Shown piece after piece: positions 1 through 7,430 of a stretch of DNA of 35,654 nucleotides; position 1 is the first letter of the stretch, and every line of letters starts with the position of its first letter. Where the stretch lies: the IMG/VR virus record IMGVR_UViG_3300043654_000076, positions 1 through 35,654 of that record. One strand, given 5' to 3'. Position numbers and translations under genes: made by a program. The notes below the pieces were generated by a model that worked only from the letters and a program-made list of their open reading frames with translations, was not told the DNA's origin and made no database searches. The stretch is from a virus.

Positions 1-1
1 G

Positions 2-1717
2 CTGCTGGCGCTCGGCAGCATCTCGCCGGACTGCTCCTACGAGGAGTGGCTGCGTGTCGGAATGGCGCTCAAGTCGTGCCTGGGGAAGGACGGGTTTAAA
101 GTGTGGGACGAGTGGAGCGCGGCGGGGAGCAAGTACCGGGGTTCGGGCGAGTGCGCCGGCAAGTGGCGCTCGTTCCGGGGCTCGGGGGTAGGCGCCGGCA
201 GCCTGTTCAAGCTCGCGCGCGCCGGCGGCTGGGACGACCGCCATTCGGCGGCCGCGGACTTTGCGCCTGCTACTGCTGGCTCGGGAGGCGACCCTGGCTC
301 GCCGAGTCCCCCGGCCGGCGTCGAGCCGGGTGACCAGTACGAGCGCGGCTCGCTGCACGCCTGGCGCGCCGCCGGCCTGCACCTGGTCGAGGTGGGCTCC
401 GGCAAGAGCGCCACCATCCGGCCGAGCGAGGGCGGCGCAAACGTCGGCCTGTGGCTCCAGAACCACCCGACCTGCGGCCGGCTCCGGCTCAACGAGCGGA
501 CGCAGGAGGTGGAGCTCTCCGGCCGGGCGGTGGACCTGCACGAGCTGACGCGCGCCGCGGTCCACTTCTGCGGGTGGCGCCGCTCGCCCTCCGAGGAGGT
601 GGTGCAGCAGGCGGTGCGCGCGGTGGCGGCCAGGGACCCCTACGATCCGGTGGCCGAGTGGCTGCGCGCGCTCCCACCGCACGACGGCCGGCGGCGCCTG
701 GGCGCGGAGGGCGGCCTCTGCCGCGATCTCGGCCTCGAGGACGGCGCGGTGGCCGAGCGCAAGCTCATGCGGTGGATGGTCGGCGCGGTGGCCCGCGCCC
801 TCGAGCCGGGCTGCCGGATGCAGAACATGCTGGTCCTGTGGGGCGAGCAGGGGCGGCGCAAGAGCGAGGTCTTCCGGCGGCTCGCGGTGCGGGAGGAGTG
901 GTACGGCGAGAGCGAGGTGGACATGGGCAGCAAGGATGGCCAGCTCGCGCTCCTCGGCCCGTGGGTCGTGGAGTGGGGCGAGCTGTCGGGGATGAGCCGG
1001 CACGAGGTCGAGCGGGTGAAGGTCTTCATCAGCGAGTCCACCTCGCGCTTCCGCCGGCCGTACGGGCGCAGGGTGGAGGCGCACCCGCGGCGGGCGGTCC
1101 TCGCCGGCACCACCAACCGGGAGGAGGTGCTGCGCGACGCCACGGGCTCGAGGCGCTTCTGGCTGGTGCAGGTGCCCGAGGGCGACCTGCGCCTGGAGGC
1201 GGTGGCGCCGGGCGCGGTGGAGCAGCTCTGGTCGGAGGCCCTCGCGCTCTACCTGGCGGGGGAGCGCTGGTGGGACGAGGGCGAGGAGGTGCGCGAGCTG
1301 TCGCGGGCGAACGAGCGCCACTACGAGGCGTCCGCGCTCGACAACTGGGTGGAGGCGCTCCTCCCCGAGCTGGCCCAGAAAGGGGCCACCACGATGGTGG
1401 AAGTTGTGGCCCGGCTGTCGGAGCGCCACCGCCTGGGGCCGACCGTGCGGCAGCGCGACATAGGAGATGCAATGCGACGGTGCGGCTGGAATTTGAGCCG
1501 GCTCCGGGTGGAGGGGGAGATGCGGCGGCTCTGGGTGCCACCGGGCGCGACGGCTGAAACGTCGCGCGAGGCCCAGGTGCTCGCGTTCCGCCGGTCGTCG
1601 GCGCCGGAGTTCTCCCCCGAGACGCCTGGAACGAACGGTGCGACGCATGGCAAAATTCAGGCGTCTCAAGATTCTCTCCTCTGTGAGACACCTGAGACGC
1701 CTGAGACTCATGAATAG
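2..1717 (+). CDS. PriCT-2/VirE-type primase-helicase, 5' end outside window
   Basis: Replication protein that would prime and unwind phage DNA. The reading frame is open from base 2, so the gene begins upstream; 571 residues are visible. Residues 1-60 read as the end of a PriCT-2 primase C-terminal domain (SISPDCSYEEWLRVGMALKS, then WDEWSAAGSKY and GSLFKLAR). Residues about 250-420 form a VirE/D5-like P-loop domain: Walker A GEQGRRKS at 281-288, an acidic WVVEWGEL stretch near 320, and AGTTNREEVLRDATGSRRFW near 367-387, the usual VirE arginine-rich sensor. The Walker A has Arg where VirE proteins normally have the third Gly. A primase-polymerase domain presumably lies upstream of the window. 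The last ten codons are a 9-bp tandem repeat (ETPETPETHE) that belongs to the inverted-repeat cluster. It lies on the late strand although its partners (DUF2800, DUF2815, PolA, VRR-NUC, SNF2) are on the opposite arm. Confidence 0.88.
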   Translation: MLALGSISPDCSYEEWLRVGMALKSCLGKDGFKVWDEWSAAGSKYRGSGECAGKWRSFRGSGVGAGSLFKLARAGGWDDRHSAAADFAPATAGSGGDPGSPSPPAGVEPGDQYERGSLHAWRAAGLHLVEVGSGKSATIRPSEGGANVGLWLQNHPTCGRLRLNERTQEVELSGRAVDLHELTRAAVHFCGWRRSPSEEVVQQAVRAVAARDPYDPVAEWLRALPPHDGRRRLGAEGGLCRDLGLEDGAVAERKLMRWMVGAVARALEPGCRMQNMLVLWGEQGRRKSEVFRRLAVREEWYGESEVDMGSKDGQLALLGPWVVEWGELSGMSRHEVERVKVFISESTSRFRRPYGRRVEAHPRRAVLAGTTNREEVLRDATGSRRFWLVQVPEGDLRLEAVAPGAVEQLWSEALALYLAGERWWDEGEEVRELSRANERHYEASALDNWVEALLPELAQKGATTMVEVVARLSERHRLGPTVRQRDIGDAMRRCGWNLSRLRVEGEMRRLWVPPGATAETSREAQVLAFRRSSAPEFSPETPGTNGATHGKIQASQDSLLCETPETPETHE

Positions 1718-1803
1718 TAATAATACCCCTATACACGCGCGCGCACACGCGCATGTGGATGGAAAGTTTGAAACGTCATGCGTCTCGCGTCTCAGGCGTC
1801 TCA
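1619..1803. repeat. Inverted and 9-bp tandem repeat cluster with AT-rich core
   Basis: The 12-mer TGAGACGCCTGA occurs at 1693-1704 and its exact complement TCAGGCGTCTCA at 1657-1668 and 1792-1803; the right-hand pairing extends to 15 bp (1693-1707 with 1789-1803). GAGACGCCTG also occurs at 1619-1628. Around them run 9-bp tandem copies: TGAGACRCC three times at 1684-1710, and the opposite orientation at 1781-1803. Between the arms is the most AT-rich intergenic stretch of the window (1710-1735), followed by an alternating CG/CA tract (1736-1753). Iteron-like repeats beside an AT-rich tract next to a primase-helicase fit a replication origin or an operator. The function is inferred. Confidence 0.6.
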
Positions 1804-1836
1804 CGGGCTGGGCCGCGCCCTGCAGTGGTGCTGTAA

Positions 1837-1968
1837 AGTTGCGAGGAGAAGTACCTGGTCGCGTGGTGGGGCGGCGCGCGGCTCGACGCGGAGTCCGGCC
1901 TGCCGCACCTCGCGCACGCCGCCTGCTGCCTGCTATTCTTAATGGCGCTGGATCCGCAGAGGGAGTAG
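1837..1968 (+). pseudogene. C-terminal fragment of a dATP/dGTP diphosphohydrolase-N (DUF5664) gene
   Basis: The frame between an in-frame TAA (1834-1836) and TAG (1966-1968) translates to KYLVAWWGGARLDAESG followed by LPHLAHAACCLLFLMALD. That matches, from memory, the C-terminal signature of the phage dATP/dGTP diphosphohydrolase N-terminal domain (RHLWAWW-x-G-x-x-LDPESGLPHLAHA). The N-terminal 70-90 residues of the family are absent and no ATG/GTG/TTG precedes the conserved part. A GAGGAG lies 6 bases before a CTG at 1855, so a short CTG-started peptide cannot be excluded. The stop lies 2 bases before the terminase start, the spacing of an operon gene. The missing half is replaced by the repeat cluster, suggesting a recombination junction. 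The homology is an inference without a search. Confidence 0.55.
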
Positions 1969-1970
1969 CC

Positions 1971-2486
1971 GTGCTCACGCCGCGCAAGCGCCTGTTCGCC
2001 CTCGAGCTGCTTGCCGACCCTGAGCTGTGCCAGTGGCGCGCGGCAAAACGGGCCGGTTACCGCGGCAATGAGCGGACACTGACCGTCTGCGCGTCCAGGC
2101 TGATGACGGACGTTGACGTGAGGGCGATCGTGGACGCCGCGCTCAACCGGAAACTGGTCAAGCTTGACGCTGAGTCCGAGCGTATTTTAAAGAATGTATC
2201 ACAGATGGCCAACGCGGACGTGCGCGACCTGTTCGACCGGGAGACGGGCGCGAGCCTGCCCATCCACCTGCTCCCCGACGGTATCGCCGCCGCGGTGGTC
2301 GGCGTCGACACCACCTCGCTCGTCGGCTACAAGCTCAAGCTCGCTGACAAGCTGCGCGCGAACGAGCTGCTCATGCGCTACAAGCAGCTCATCCGCGAGC
2401 CGGGCAGCGACGGCGAGCCGATCGTGGTAAAGGTCCTGCGGGTGACCAAGGCGGACCTCGAGAAGCAGGCCCGCGAGGAGGAGTAG
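1971..2486 (+). CDS. terS: Terminase small subunit (Terminase_2-like)
   Basis: DNA-recognition subunit of the packaging motor, 171 residues. The GTG at 1971 is chosen because it follows GAGGGAG (1960-1965) at good spacing and the upstream in-frame sequence is non-homologous. The N-terminus LTPRKRLFALELLADPELCQ is the helix-turn-helix region typical of Terminase_2 (K-x-x-F-x-x-E-x-L-x-D, then AAxRAGY at 25-31). The family's usual NADVRDLFD segment is present near residue 83, and the C-terminus is a mixed-charge helix ending KQAREEE. It lies upstream of the large subunit, separated by small membrane-protein genes. It contains one TTTAAA element (2186-2191) encoded by the unusual codons TTA AAG. 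Confidence 0.85.
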   Translation: MLTPRKRLFALELLADPELCQWRAAKRAGYRGNERTLTVCASRLMTDVDVRAIVDAALNRKLVKLDAESERILKNVSQMANADVRDLFDRETGASLPIHLLPDGIAAAVVGVDTTSLVGYKLKLADKLRANELLMRYKQLIREPGSDGEPIVVKVLRVTKADLEKQAREEE

Positions 2487-2489
2487 CCC

Positions 2490-2783
2490 ATGCCCGACGA
2501 GAAGCCGAGCCTGGAGGAGCGCGTGAACCTGTGGGCCCAGTCGGTCAAAGACGTGGGCTACCACGGCATCGCCGACCGGGCGCTGGTGCTCTTCGGCGAG
2601 TACCAGGCCGCGCTGGCCGACGACTCCAGCCAGCGGGCCAAGCTCGAAGACGCGCAGCTCGAGGTGGAGACCTTGCGCACGGAGCTCGAGGCGGCGCTGG
2701 CTTCCGCCGAGGTTTCGCAGCAGCACGCCGCGGACCTGCAGGCGGCGCTCGATGCGCGGGCGGCGCCGACGCAGCACGGCTGA
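2490..2783 (+). CDS. Small coiled-coil protein
   Basis: 97 residues, unrecognised. The ATG lies 3 bases after the terminase small subunit stop and reuses the GAGGAGGAG of its last codons as ribosome binding site. Residues 1-45 contain a helical segment (LEERVNLWAQSVKDVGYHG); residues 45-90 are a heptad-rich coiled coil (QRAKLEDAQLEVETLRTELE). The position between the terminase subunits fits a packaging accessory or small structural protein, but nothing in the sequence defines the role. Confidence 0.7.
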   Translation: MPDEKPSLEERVNLWAQSVKDVGYHGIADRALVLFGEYQAALADDSSQRAKLEDAQLEVETLRTELEAALASAEVSQQHAADLQAALDARAAPTQHG

Positions 2784-2829
2784 CCTGGCCTCCGCGCTGG
2801 CCTGGGCGGCGGTGTGGTGCAGGTGCCGC

Positions 2830-2859
2830 TCGACTTGCCCGTGGTGCCGGCGTTACACT
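2830..2859 (+). promoter_or_regulatory. Candidate sigma-70-type promoter
   Basis: TCGACT (2830-2835, 4/6 to the -35 consensus), an 18-base spacer and TACACT (2854-2859, 4/6 to the -10 consensus) in the 108-base gap before the two-helix membrane protein gene. This gap shows no coding sequence. The match is weak and GC-rich sequence gives such matches by chance. Confidence 0.3.
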
Positions 2860-2891
2860 CTGGCGCTGCTGTGGCTGCTGGGGAGGCGCGC

Positions 2892-3095
2892 GTGACCATC
2901 TTCGGCCTGCTGGTGCTGCTCATCGTCCTGGCGGCGGTGTTCTGGCTGCTCTCCGCCTACGTCGTGCCGGCGCTGCCGCCGCCGATCGGCAAGGTGGTCC
3001 TCGCCGTGCTCGCGCTCCTGGTCGTGGTGTGGCTGCTCTCCGCCTTCGGCGTCGTGCCGGGCCTCGGGGCCGACTGGCGCGTGAGGTACCGCTGA
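2892..3095 (+). CDS. Two-helix membrane protein (Thivi_2564-like)
   Basis: 67 residues with two near-identical hydrophobic helices: residues about 3-22 (GLLVLLIVLAAVFWLLSAY) and 33-55 (KVVLAVLALLVVVWLLSAFG), joined by a Pro-rich turn, ending in a basic tail. The layout, including WLLSAFG near the end, resembles the small Thivi_2564 family membrane proteins. The GTG at 2892 is preferred over an upstream in-frame GTG (2814) because GGGGAGG precedes it and because the hydrophobic helix then starts at the N-terminus. The two-helix form would suit a holin or other inner-membrane phage protein, but the lysis genes are elsewhere (9.6-10.9 kb), so the role is open. Confidence 0.7.
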   Translation: MTIFGLLVLLIVLAAVFWLLSAYVVPALPPPIGKVVLAVLALLVVVWLLSAFGVVPGLGADWRVRYR

Positions 3096-3096
3096 C

Positions 3097-3225
3097 ATGC
3101 TCGACTCCCCCGCGGACGTGATGGACCTGTTGGTGTGCCTCGTCTTCGGCGGCCTCTCCGCCGGCGCTATCCTGGTCATGTTCGTCGCCTGGGGTTTCCT
3201 CAAGTGGCTCGGCGAGGAGATTTGA
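3097..3225 (+). CDS. Single-helix membrane miniprotein
   Basis: 42 residues. The ATG follows the previous stop by one base. One strong membrane helix covers about residues 10-33 (LLVCLVFGGLSAGAILVMFV, then AWGFLKWLGEEI). The GEE of the C-terminus is cytoplasmic if the basic/acidic end stays inside. The stop overlaps the TTG of the next small gene (TTTGA). The tight overlaps on both sides and clear amphipathy support a real gene despite its size. It may work with the two-helix protein before it; no family is recognised. Confidence 0.6.
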   Translation: MLDSPADVMDLLVCLVFGGLSAGAILVMFVAWGFLKWLGEEI

Positions 3226-3329
3226 GCGCCTTCGACCACCTGCTGCGGCTCTGGTGCCTGCTCTCGCGGCACGACTGGGTCGACTGCGGCCGGGCGAGGT
3301 TCTGCCGGCGCTGTTGCCGCGCCGCTTGA
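3222..3329 (+). CDS. Mini zinc-ribbon-like protein
   Basis: 35 residues from a TTG that overlaps the previous stop (TTGA), ending in a stop that overlaps the TTG of the large terminase (again TTGA). The sequence carries RHDWVDCGRARFCRRCC: Cys22, Cys28, Cys31 and Cys32 plus His17, a plausible metal-binding knuckle. Small proteins with an HDW-x-x-C...FCxxC pattern are often seen near phage terminase genes, but this is from memory. The unusual start codon and size keep confidence moderate. Confidence 0.5.
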   Translation: MSAFDHLLRLWCLLSRHDWVDCGRARFCRRCCRAA

Positions 3330-4783
3330 GCCGGGCCCTCGTCCTCCCCAACGCCTTCGAGCCGCGGCTCTACCAGTCGCGGTACATGAACTACTTCGAC
3401 GACGGGGGGAAGCGCGCGGTGGCCATCTGGCACCGGCGCGCGGGCAAGGACCTCGCCGACATGCACCAGACGGCGAAGATGGCGCACGAGCGCGTCGGCG
3501 CCTACTGGCACTTCCTCCCCACCGCGGCGCACGCCCGCCGCACGCTGTGGGAGGCGCGCGACCGCGAGGGGCGCCGGCTCATCGACTGGGCCTTCCCGCC
3601 GAGCGTGGTGCGGCGCAAGAACGAGTCCGAGATGTACGTTGAATTTAAAAACGGCTCGCTCTGGCGCCTGATGGGTTCGGACCAGAGCGAGTTTGTCGGC
3701 GCCGGCCCGGTCAAGGTCACCTTCTCCGAGTACGCGCTCTGCCGGCCGACCGTCTGGGACCTCGTGCGCCCGATGCTCCGCGAGAACAACGGCGCCGCCG
3801 CGTTCATCACCACACCACGCGGGCGCAACCACGCCTGGGACATCTACGAGACGGCGCGGGGCAACGCCGGCTGGTACAGCGACCTGCAGACGGTGAAGGA
3901 CACGCGGCTCAAGTTCGCCTCCAACGTCCACCCGGAGCTGCAGCTCGGCTGGGAGGAGATGGTCGCGGAGGAGCGCGCTGAGGGGATGGAAGAGGCGCTC
4001 GTCCGCCAGGAGTATTTCTGCGACTTCAGCGCGGCGAACGTCGGCGCCATCTGGGGCTCGCTCGTCTCCTTGGTAGAGCAGGAGGGGGGCCTGCAGGCCT
4101 TCGAGCACGAGCGCGACGGCGTCTGCACGAGCTGGGACCTCGGCATCTCCGACTCCACCGCCATCTGGTTCTGGCGCGCGGTGGACGGCGGGGTCGACGT
4201 GGTCGACTACTACGAGGCGCACGGGCGCCCGATGAGCCACTACTTTGGCGTGCTCGAGGAGCGGGCCGAGCGCCTGGGCTTCCGCTACCTGCGGCACTGG
4301 CTGCCGCACGACGCGCGGTCGCGCACGCTGGTCACCGGCACCAGCATCCTCGACGAGTTCCTCAATTTCTGCGCCTCGCACAAGCGGCAGGGGTCGGACC
4401 CGATGGGCGCCGTCAGCGTGGTGCCCTCGCTCTCGCTGGTGGACGGCATCCAGGCCGGGAGGCGCCTGCTGCAGCGGAAGATCCGCATCCACCCGCGCTG
4501 CGACGAGGAGAAGGGCGTGGCGGCGCTCCGGCAGTACCAGTACGAATACGACGAGGACGCCAAGACCTTCAGCAGCAAGCCGCTGCACGACTGGAGCTCG
4601 CACGGCGCGGACGCCTTCCGCATGGCTGCGGTGGTGGCGCTGCTCGAGGAGAAGGCGCGTCCCAAGCCCAAGGAGAGGAAGCCGCTCCCGCAGCGCCTGG
4701 TCAGCGGCGCGGACAAGTCCGTGAACCTCGACGAGCTGTGGAAGCAGCATCGCCGGGACTCGCGCCGCGACCGCAGGCGGTGA
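3326..4783 (+). CDS. terL: Terminase large subunit
   Basis: ATPase and nuclease of the DNA packaging motor, 485 residues from a TTG overlapping the upstream stop; homology starts directly there (ALVLPNAFEPRLYQSRYMNY). ATPase: Walker-A-like WHRRAGKD (35-42), Walker B VTFSEYAL with Glu135 (131-138), coupling motif ITTPRGRNH (161-169). Nuclease: first acidic residue in SWDLGISDSTAIW (Asp271) and the late DWSSHGADAFRMAA motif near residue 430, whose Asp is a usual metal ligand. Length is normal for Terminase_6-type proteins of podophages. It sits in the usual position before the portal. It contains a TTTAAA element at 3644-3649 encoded as TTT AAA, while other Phe and Lys codons are mostly TTC and AAG. 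Confidence 0.93.
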   Translation: MSRALVLPNAFEPRLYQSRYMNYFDDGGKRAVAIWHRRAGKDLADMHQTAKMAHERVGAYWHFLPTAAHARRTLWEARDREGRRLIDWAFPPSVVRRKNESEMYVEFKNGSLWRLMGSDQSEFVGAGPVKVTFSEYALCRPTVWDLVRPMLRENNGAAAFITTPRGRNHAWDIYETARGNAGWYSDLQTVKDTRLKFASNVHPELQLGWEEMVAEERAEGMEEALVRQEYFCDFSAANVGAIWGSLVSLVEQEGGLQAFEHERDGVCTSWDLGISDSTAIWFWRAVDGGVDVVDYYEAHGRPMSHYFGVLEERAERLGFRYLRHWLPHDARSRTLVTGTSILDEFLNFCASHKRQGSDPMGAVSVVPSLSLVDGIQAGRRLLQRKIRIHPRCDEEKGVAALRQYQYEYDEDAKTFSSKPLHDWSSHGADAFRMAAVVALLEEKARPKPKERKPLPQRLVSGADKSVNLDELWKQHRRDSRRDRRR

Positions 4784-4798
4784 TATAGGGGGCAGTCT

Positions 4799-6946
4799 GT
4801 GACTGACTTCGCCTACGATGAGGCCAGTTCCGACCGCGCGGTGGCGCTCGAGGACGATGCGCCCCCCAAGGACGCCGCCGAGCTGCAGGAGCGCTGGTCG
4901 GTCGAGATGGCGAAGTTTGAGAAGTTCGCCAAGCGGTGGCACCGCGACGCCGAGAAGACGGTCAAGCGGTACCTCGACCAGCGCGAGGCCAAGCAGAACG
5001 GCGACACGCGGCTCAACGTCTACACCTCCACCATCGACGTGAAGCGCGCCGTCCTGCTCGACAAGCCGCCGTCGTGCGACGTCTCGCGGCGCTTCTCCGA
5101 CGCGGACGACCAGGAGGGGCGCGTGGCCAGCGAGATGCTGGAGCGCATCCTCAACACCGACGTCGAGCGCCGCTCCGACACCACCGAATTGGCCTTTGAG
5201 CTGGCGGTGGAGGACCGGCTGGTGCCCGGCCTCGCGGTGGTCCGCGCCGTCTACAGCGTCCGCTTCAAGAAGCGGAAAGGGAAGAAGGCGCGCAGCTACA
5301 AGGGCGAGGAGCGGCCCGAGACGGAGGTACCCGAGGGCGACGAGAAGGAGCACGAGGACGTCGAGGCGCGGCACGTCCACTGGCGCGACTTCCGGTGGTC
5401 CCCGACGCGGTCGTGGCCGGAGATGCGCTGGGTCGCCTACGGCGCGGATATGACTAAGACCACCCTCAAGCAGCACTTCGGCGCGCGAGCCAAGGACGTG
5501 CCCTTCGAGGGCAGGGGCAAGAAGAACCGCGACAGCGTCTCCGGTGGCTCGGTCGACGGCGACGCCGCGGCGGCGGACCCCTACGCGCGGGCCCGCGTCT
5601 GGGAGATATGGGACAAGGAGACCCGCCGCGTCTACTGGTTCGCCGCCGGCATGGATGGTATTTTAAAAGTAGAGGACGACCCCCTCGAGCTGGAGGGTTT
5701 CTGGCCGATGCCGCGGCCCCTCATCTCGCACGCCACCTCGAGTGCGTGGCTGCCGCGCCCCGACTGGTGCCTGATGGAGGACATCTACGAGCGCATCGAC
5801 ATGATGGAGACGCGCATCGGGCTCCTCATCGACGCCGTTCGCGTCTGCGGCCTCTACGACAAGGAGCAGCCGGAGATAGCGCGCCTGGTCGGCGAGGCGG
5901 ACGTCAACGAGCTGTACCCGGTGGACAACTGGGCCATGCTCGCCGAGAAGGGCGGCCTCAAGGGTGTCGTCGACTGGTTCCCCCTCGAGCAGATAGTGGC
6001 CGCGACGAATGAGCTCATCGAGAAGCGGCAGGGCCAGATGGACCTGCTCTACCAGCTCGACGGCACCGCGGACCTCCTGCGCGGTCAGGCCGCCGCCGCG
6101 GAGACGGCGACCAAGTCGCGCATCTCCTCGCGCGCGATGGGCGTCCGTATCCAGCGCCTGCAGAACGAGCTGGCCCGGTTCGTCGGCGACTACATGGCGG
6201 TGAAGGCGGAGATCATCTCCAGGCACTATGACGACGGGACCATCATCGCCCGCAGCAACATCGACCGCACGCCAGACTTCCCGCTCGCCGCCGCCGCCAT
6301 CAAGCTCCTGCGCGAGGACTTCTCCTGCTACCGCATCAGCGTGCGCCCCGAGGCGCTCGCGATGACCGACTTCGACGCCGTCAAGCAGGAGCGCGCCGAG
6401 TTCATGGAGGGCGTCGCGAAGTTCCTCACCGCCGCCGCGCCGCTGGCGCAGCAGTCGCCGGACATGGTCCCTTTCCTCCTCGAGATGCTGAAGCACTTCA
6501 TCGCCGGCTTCCGCGGCGCGACCATCCTCGAGGGCATCGCCGACCGGGCGATCGACGACGCCAAGAAGAAACTGCAGGCCGCCGCGCAGAACCCGCAGGC
6601 CCAGCAGGACCCCGCGCAGGCGCAGCTCCAGGTGGAGCAGGGCAAGGCGAAGATAAAGCTGCAGCTCCTGCAGCAGACTGCCCAGGTGAAGGGCCAGCAG
6701 GACCAGCAGCACGCGCAGCTCGAGGCGCAGCAGCGGGCGCAGGAGCAGCAGAGTGAATTGCAGGCCAAGGAGCAGGAGCGGGCGCTGGACCACCGCTACG
6801 ACATGCAGGAGCTGCAGGAGAAGACCGCGCTCGAGGAGCAGCGCGACGCGCGCCGCAACCAGGAGCGCGAGGCGCAGCAGGTGGCCCGCGAGCGGCAGCA
6901 GTCGCAGAAGCAGGCGCTTCGGCCTGGGCTGCGGGGGCCGCGATGA
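4799..6946 (+). CDS. Portal protein, P22-type
   Basis: Dodecameric channel at the packaging vertex, 715 residues, close to the 725 of P22 gp1. Start GTG at 4799, with AGGGGGCAG shortly upstream. The N-terminal third has the stem/wing pattern of this group (RLNVYTSTIDVKRAVLLDKP, then MEDIYERIDMMETRIGLLID near residue 325). Residues about 585-705 are a long Gln-rich coiled coil (QQDQQHAQLEAQQRAQEQQ), comparable with the barrel of P22-like portals. A TTTAAA element (5662-5667) is encoded as ATT TTA AAA, including the very rare TTA codon. The stop overlaps the next gene (ATGA). Confidence 0.9.
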   Translation: MTDFAYDEASSDRAVALEDDAPPKDAAELQERWSVEMAKFEKFAKRWHRDAEKTVKRYLDQREAKQNGDTRLNVYTSTIDVKRAVLLDKPPSCDVSRRFSDADDQEGRVASEMLERILNTDVERRSDTTELAFELAVEDRLVPGLAVVRAVYSVRFKKRKGKKARSYKGEERPETEVPEGDEKEHEDVEARHVHWRDFRWSPTRSWPEMRWVAYGADMTKTTLKQHFGARAKDVPFEGRGKKNRDSVSGGSVDGDAAAADPYARARVWEIWDKETRRVYWFAAGMDGILKVEDDPLELEGFWPMPRPLISHATSSAWLPRPDWCLMEDIYERIDMMETRIGLLIDAVRVCGLYDKEQPEIARLVGEADVNELYPVDNWAMLAEKGGLKGVVDWFPLEQIVAATNELIEKRQGQMDLLYQLDGTADLLRGQAAAAETATKSRISSRAMGVRIQRLQNELARFVGDYMAVKAEIISRHYDDGTIIARSNIDRTPDFPLAAAAIKLLREDFSCYRISVRPEALAMTDFDAVKQERAEFMEGVAKFLTAAAPLAQQSPDMVPFLLEMLKHFIAGFRGATILEGIADRAIDDAKKKLQAAAQNPQAQQDPAQAQLQVEQGKAKIKLQLLQQTAQVKGQQDQQHAQLEAQQRAQEQQSELQAKEQERALDHRYDMQELQEKTALEEQRDARRNQEREAQQVARERQQSQKQALRPGLRGPR

Positions 6947-7428
6947 GGCTGACGCTCGTCCACCGCCCCGGCCACCCCCGCGCCAACGAGCGCGGCATGG
7001 TCGACGCGCGCGACCTGTCCGCCGAGGAGGCGCGCCTGGCACGCGACGGGCCGTCGCGGGTGGCGGTGGTCGGCGACTCCCATTACGACGGCGTGCGCTC
7101 GCCGGTGGACGGCTCGGACATCGGCTCGCGCCGGAAGCGCCGGGACCACATGCGCCGGCACGGGCTCGCCGACTTCGACGACTTCAAGGGCATCTGGGAG
7201 AAGGAAGCGAAGGTGCGCGAGGCAGAGTTCCAGCCCGGCAATCGCGAGCGCCGCGAGGACGTGGAGCGTGCCATCCACGAGCTGGAGACCGGCAAGACCA
7301 AGGCCTCCCCGCGCTCCGACGCCGAGGTCCGCGGGCCTGACGCCGAGGGCCGCGACGCGGTGGCGATGCCGGAGGGCGGCTTCACTGCCGCCGCGGAGGC
7401 GGTGCTCGAGGAGCAGAAGGGAGTTTAA
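6943..7428 (+). CDS. Small conserved phage protein after portal
   Basis: 161 residues, ATGA overlap with the portal gene. The middle carries HYDGVRSPVDGSDIGSRRKR followed by RDHMRRHGLADFDDFKGIWE. The pattern 'SPVDGSxIxSRxxRxxHxxRHG' recurs in small proteins encoded beside portals of P22/T7-like phages and in some HNH-adjacent zinc proteins, but no catalytic residues are evident here. The C-terminal third is charged, helical and acidic. The stop (TAA) is part of the TTTAAA element that precedes the next gene. Function unknown. Confidence 0.75.
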   Translation: MRLTLVHRPGHPRANERGMVDARDLSAEEARLARDGPSRVAVVGDSHYDGVRSPVDGSDIGSRRKRRDHMRRHGLADFDDFKGIWEKEAKVREAEFQPGNRERREDVERAIHELETGKTKASPRSDAEVRGPDAEGRDAVAMPEGGFTAAAEAVLEEQKGV

Positions 7429-7430
7429 AA
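7424..7430 (+). promoter_or_regulatory. TTTAAAA element in SD-to-start spacer
   Basis: The order is GGGAG, TTTAAAA, TTG start (7431). The A/T heptamer fills the whole 7-base spacer between the ribosome binding site and an unusual TTG start, and supplies the stop codon of the gene before. The same layout is found at 13292 and 35425. Confidence 0.6.

Noticed and set aside
1736-1760. Alternating CG/CA tract as Z-DNA or a CRISPR-like repeat
   Set aside because: Only about 20 bases, a single occurrence and no spacer structure.
1638-1970. Longer version of the terminase small subunit starting at 1638
   Set aside because: The extension overlaps the primase end, is Arg-rich mirror-type sequence, and a good ribosome binding site precedes GTG 1971.
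3200-5476. Very long minus-strand open frames opposite terminase/portal, and similar ones at 10924-12483, 12248-14146, 16078-17826 and 20451-22574
   Set aside because: They are the GC-rich mirror frames of genes with clear homology; the translations are Arg/Leu/Val/Gly/His-rich without domains.
2183-5670. T-TTA-AAG and T-TTA-AAA in slippery-heptamer phase inside the terminase small subunit (2185) and portal (5661) genes
   Set aside because: The other in-gene TTTAAA copies are not in frameshift phase, no stable downstream structure was evident and no meaningful -1 product is seen.
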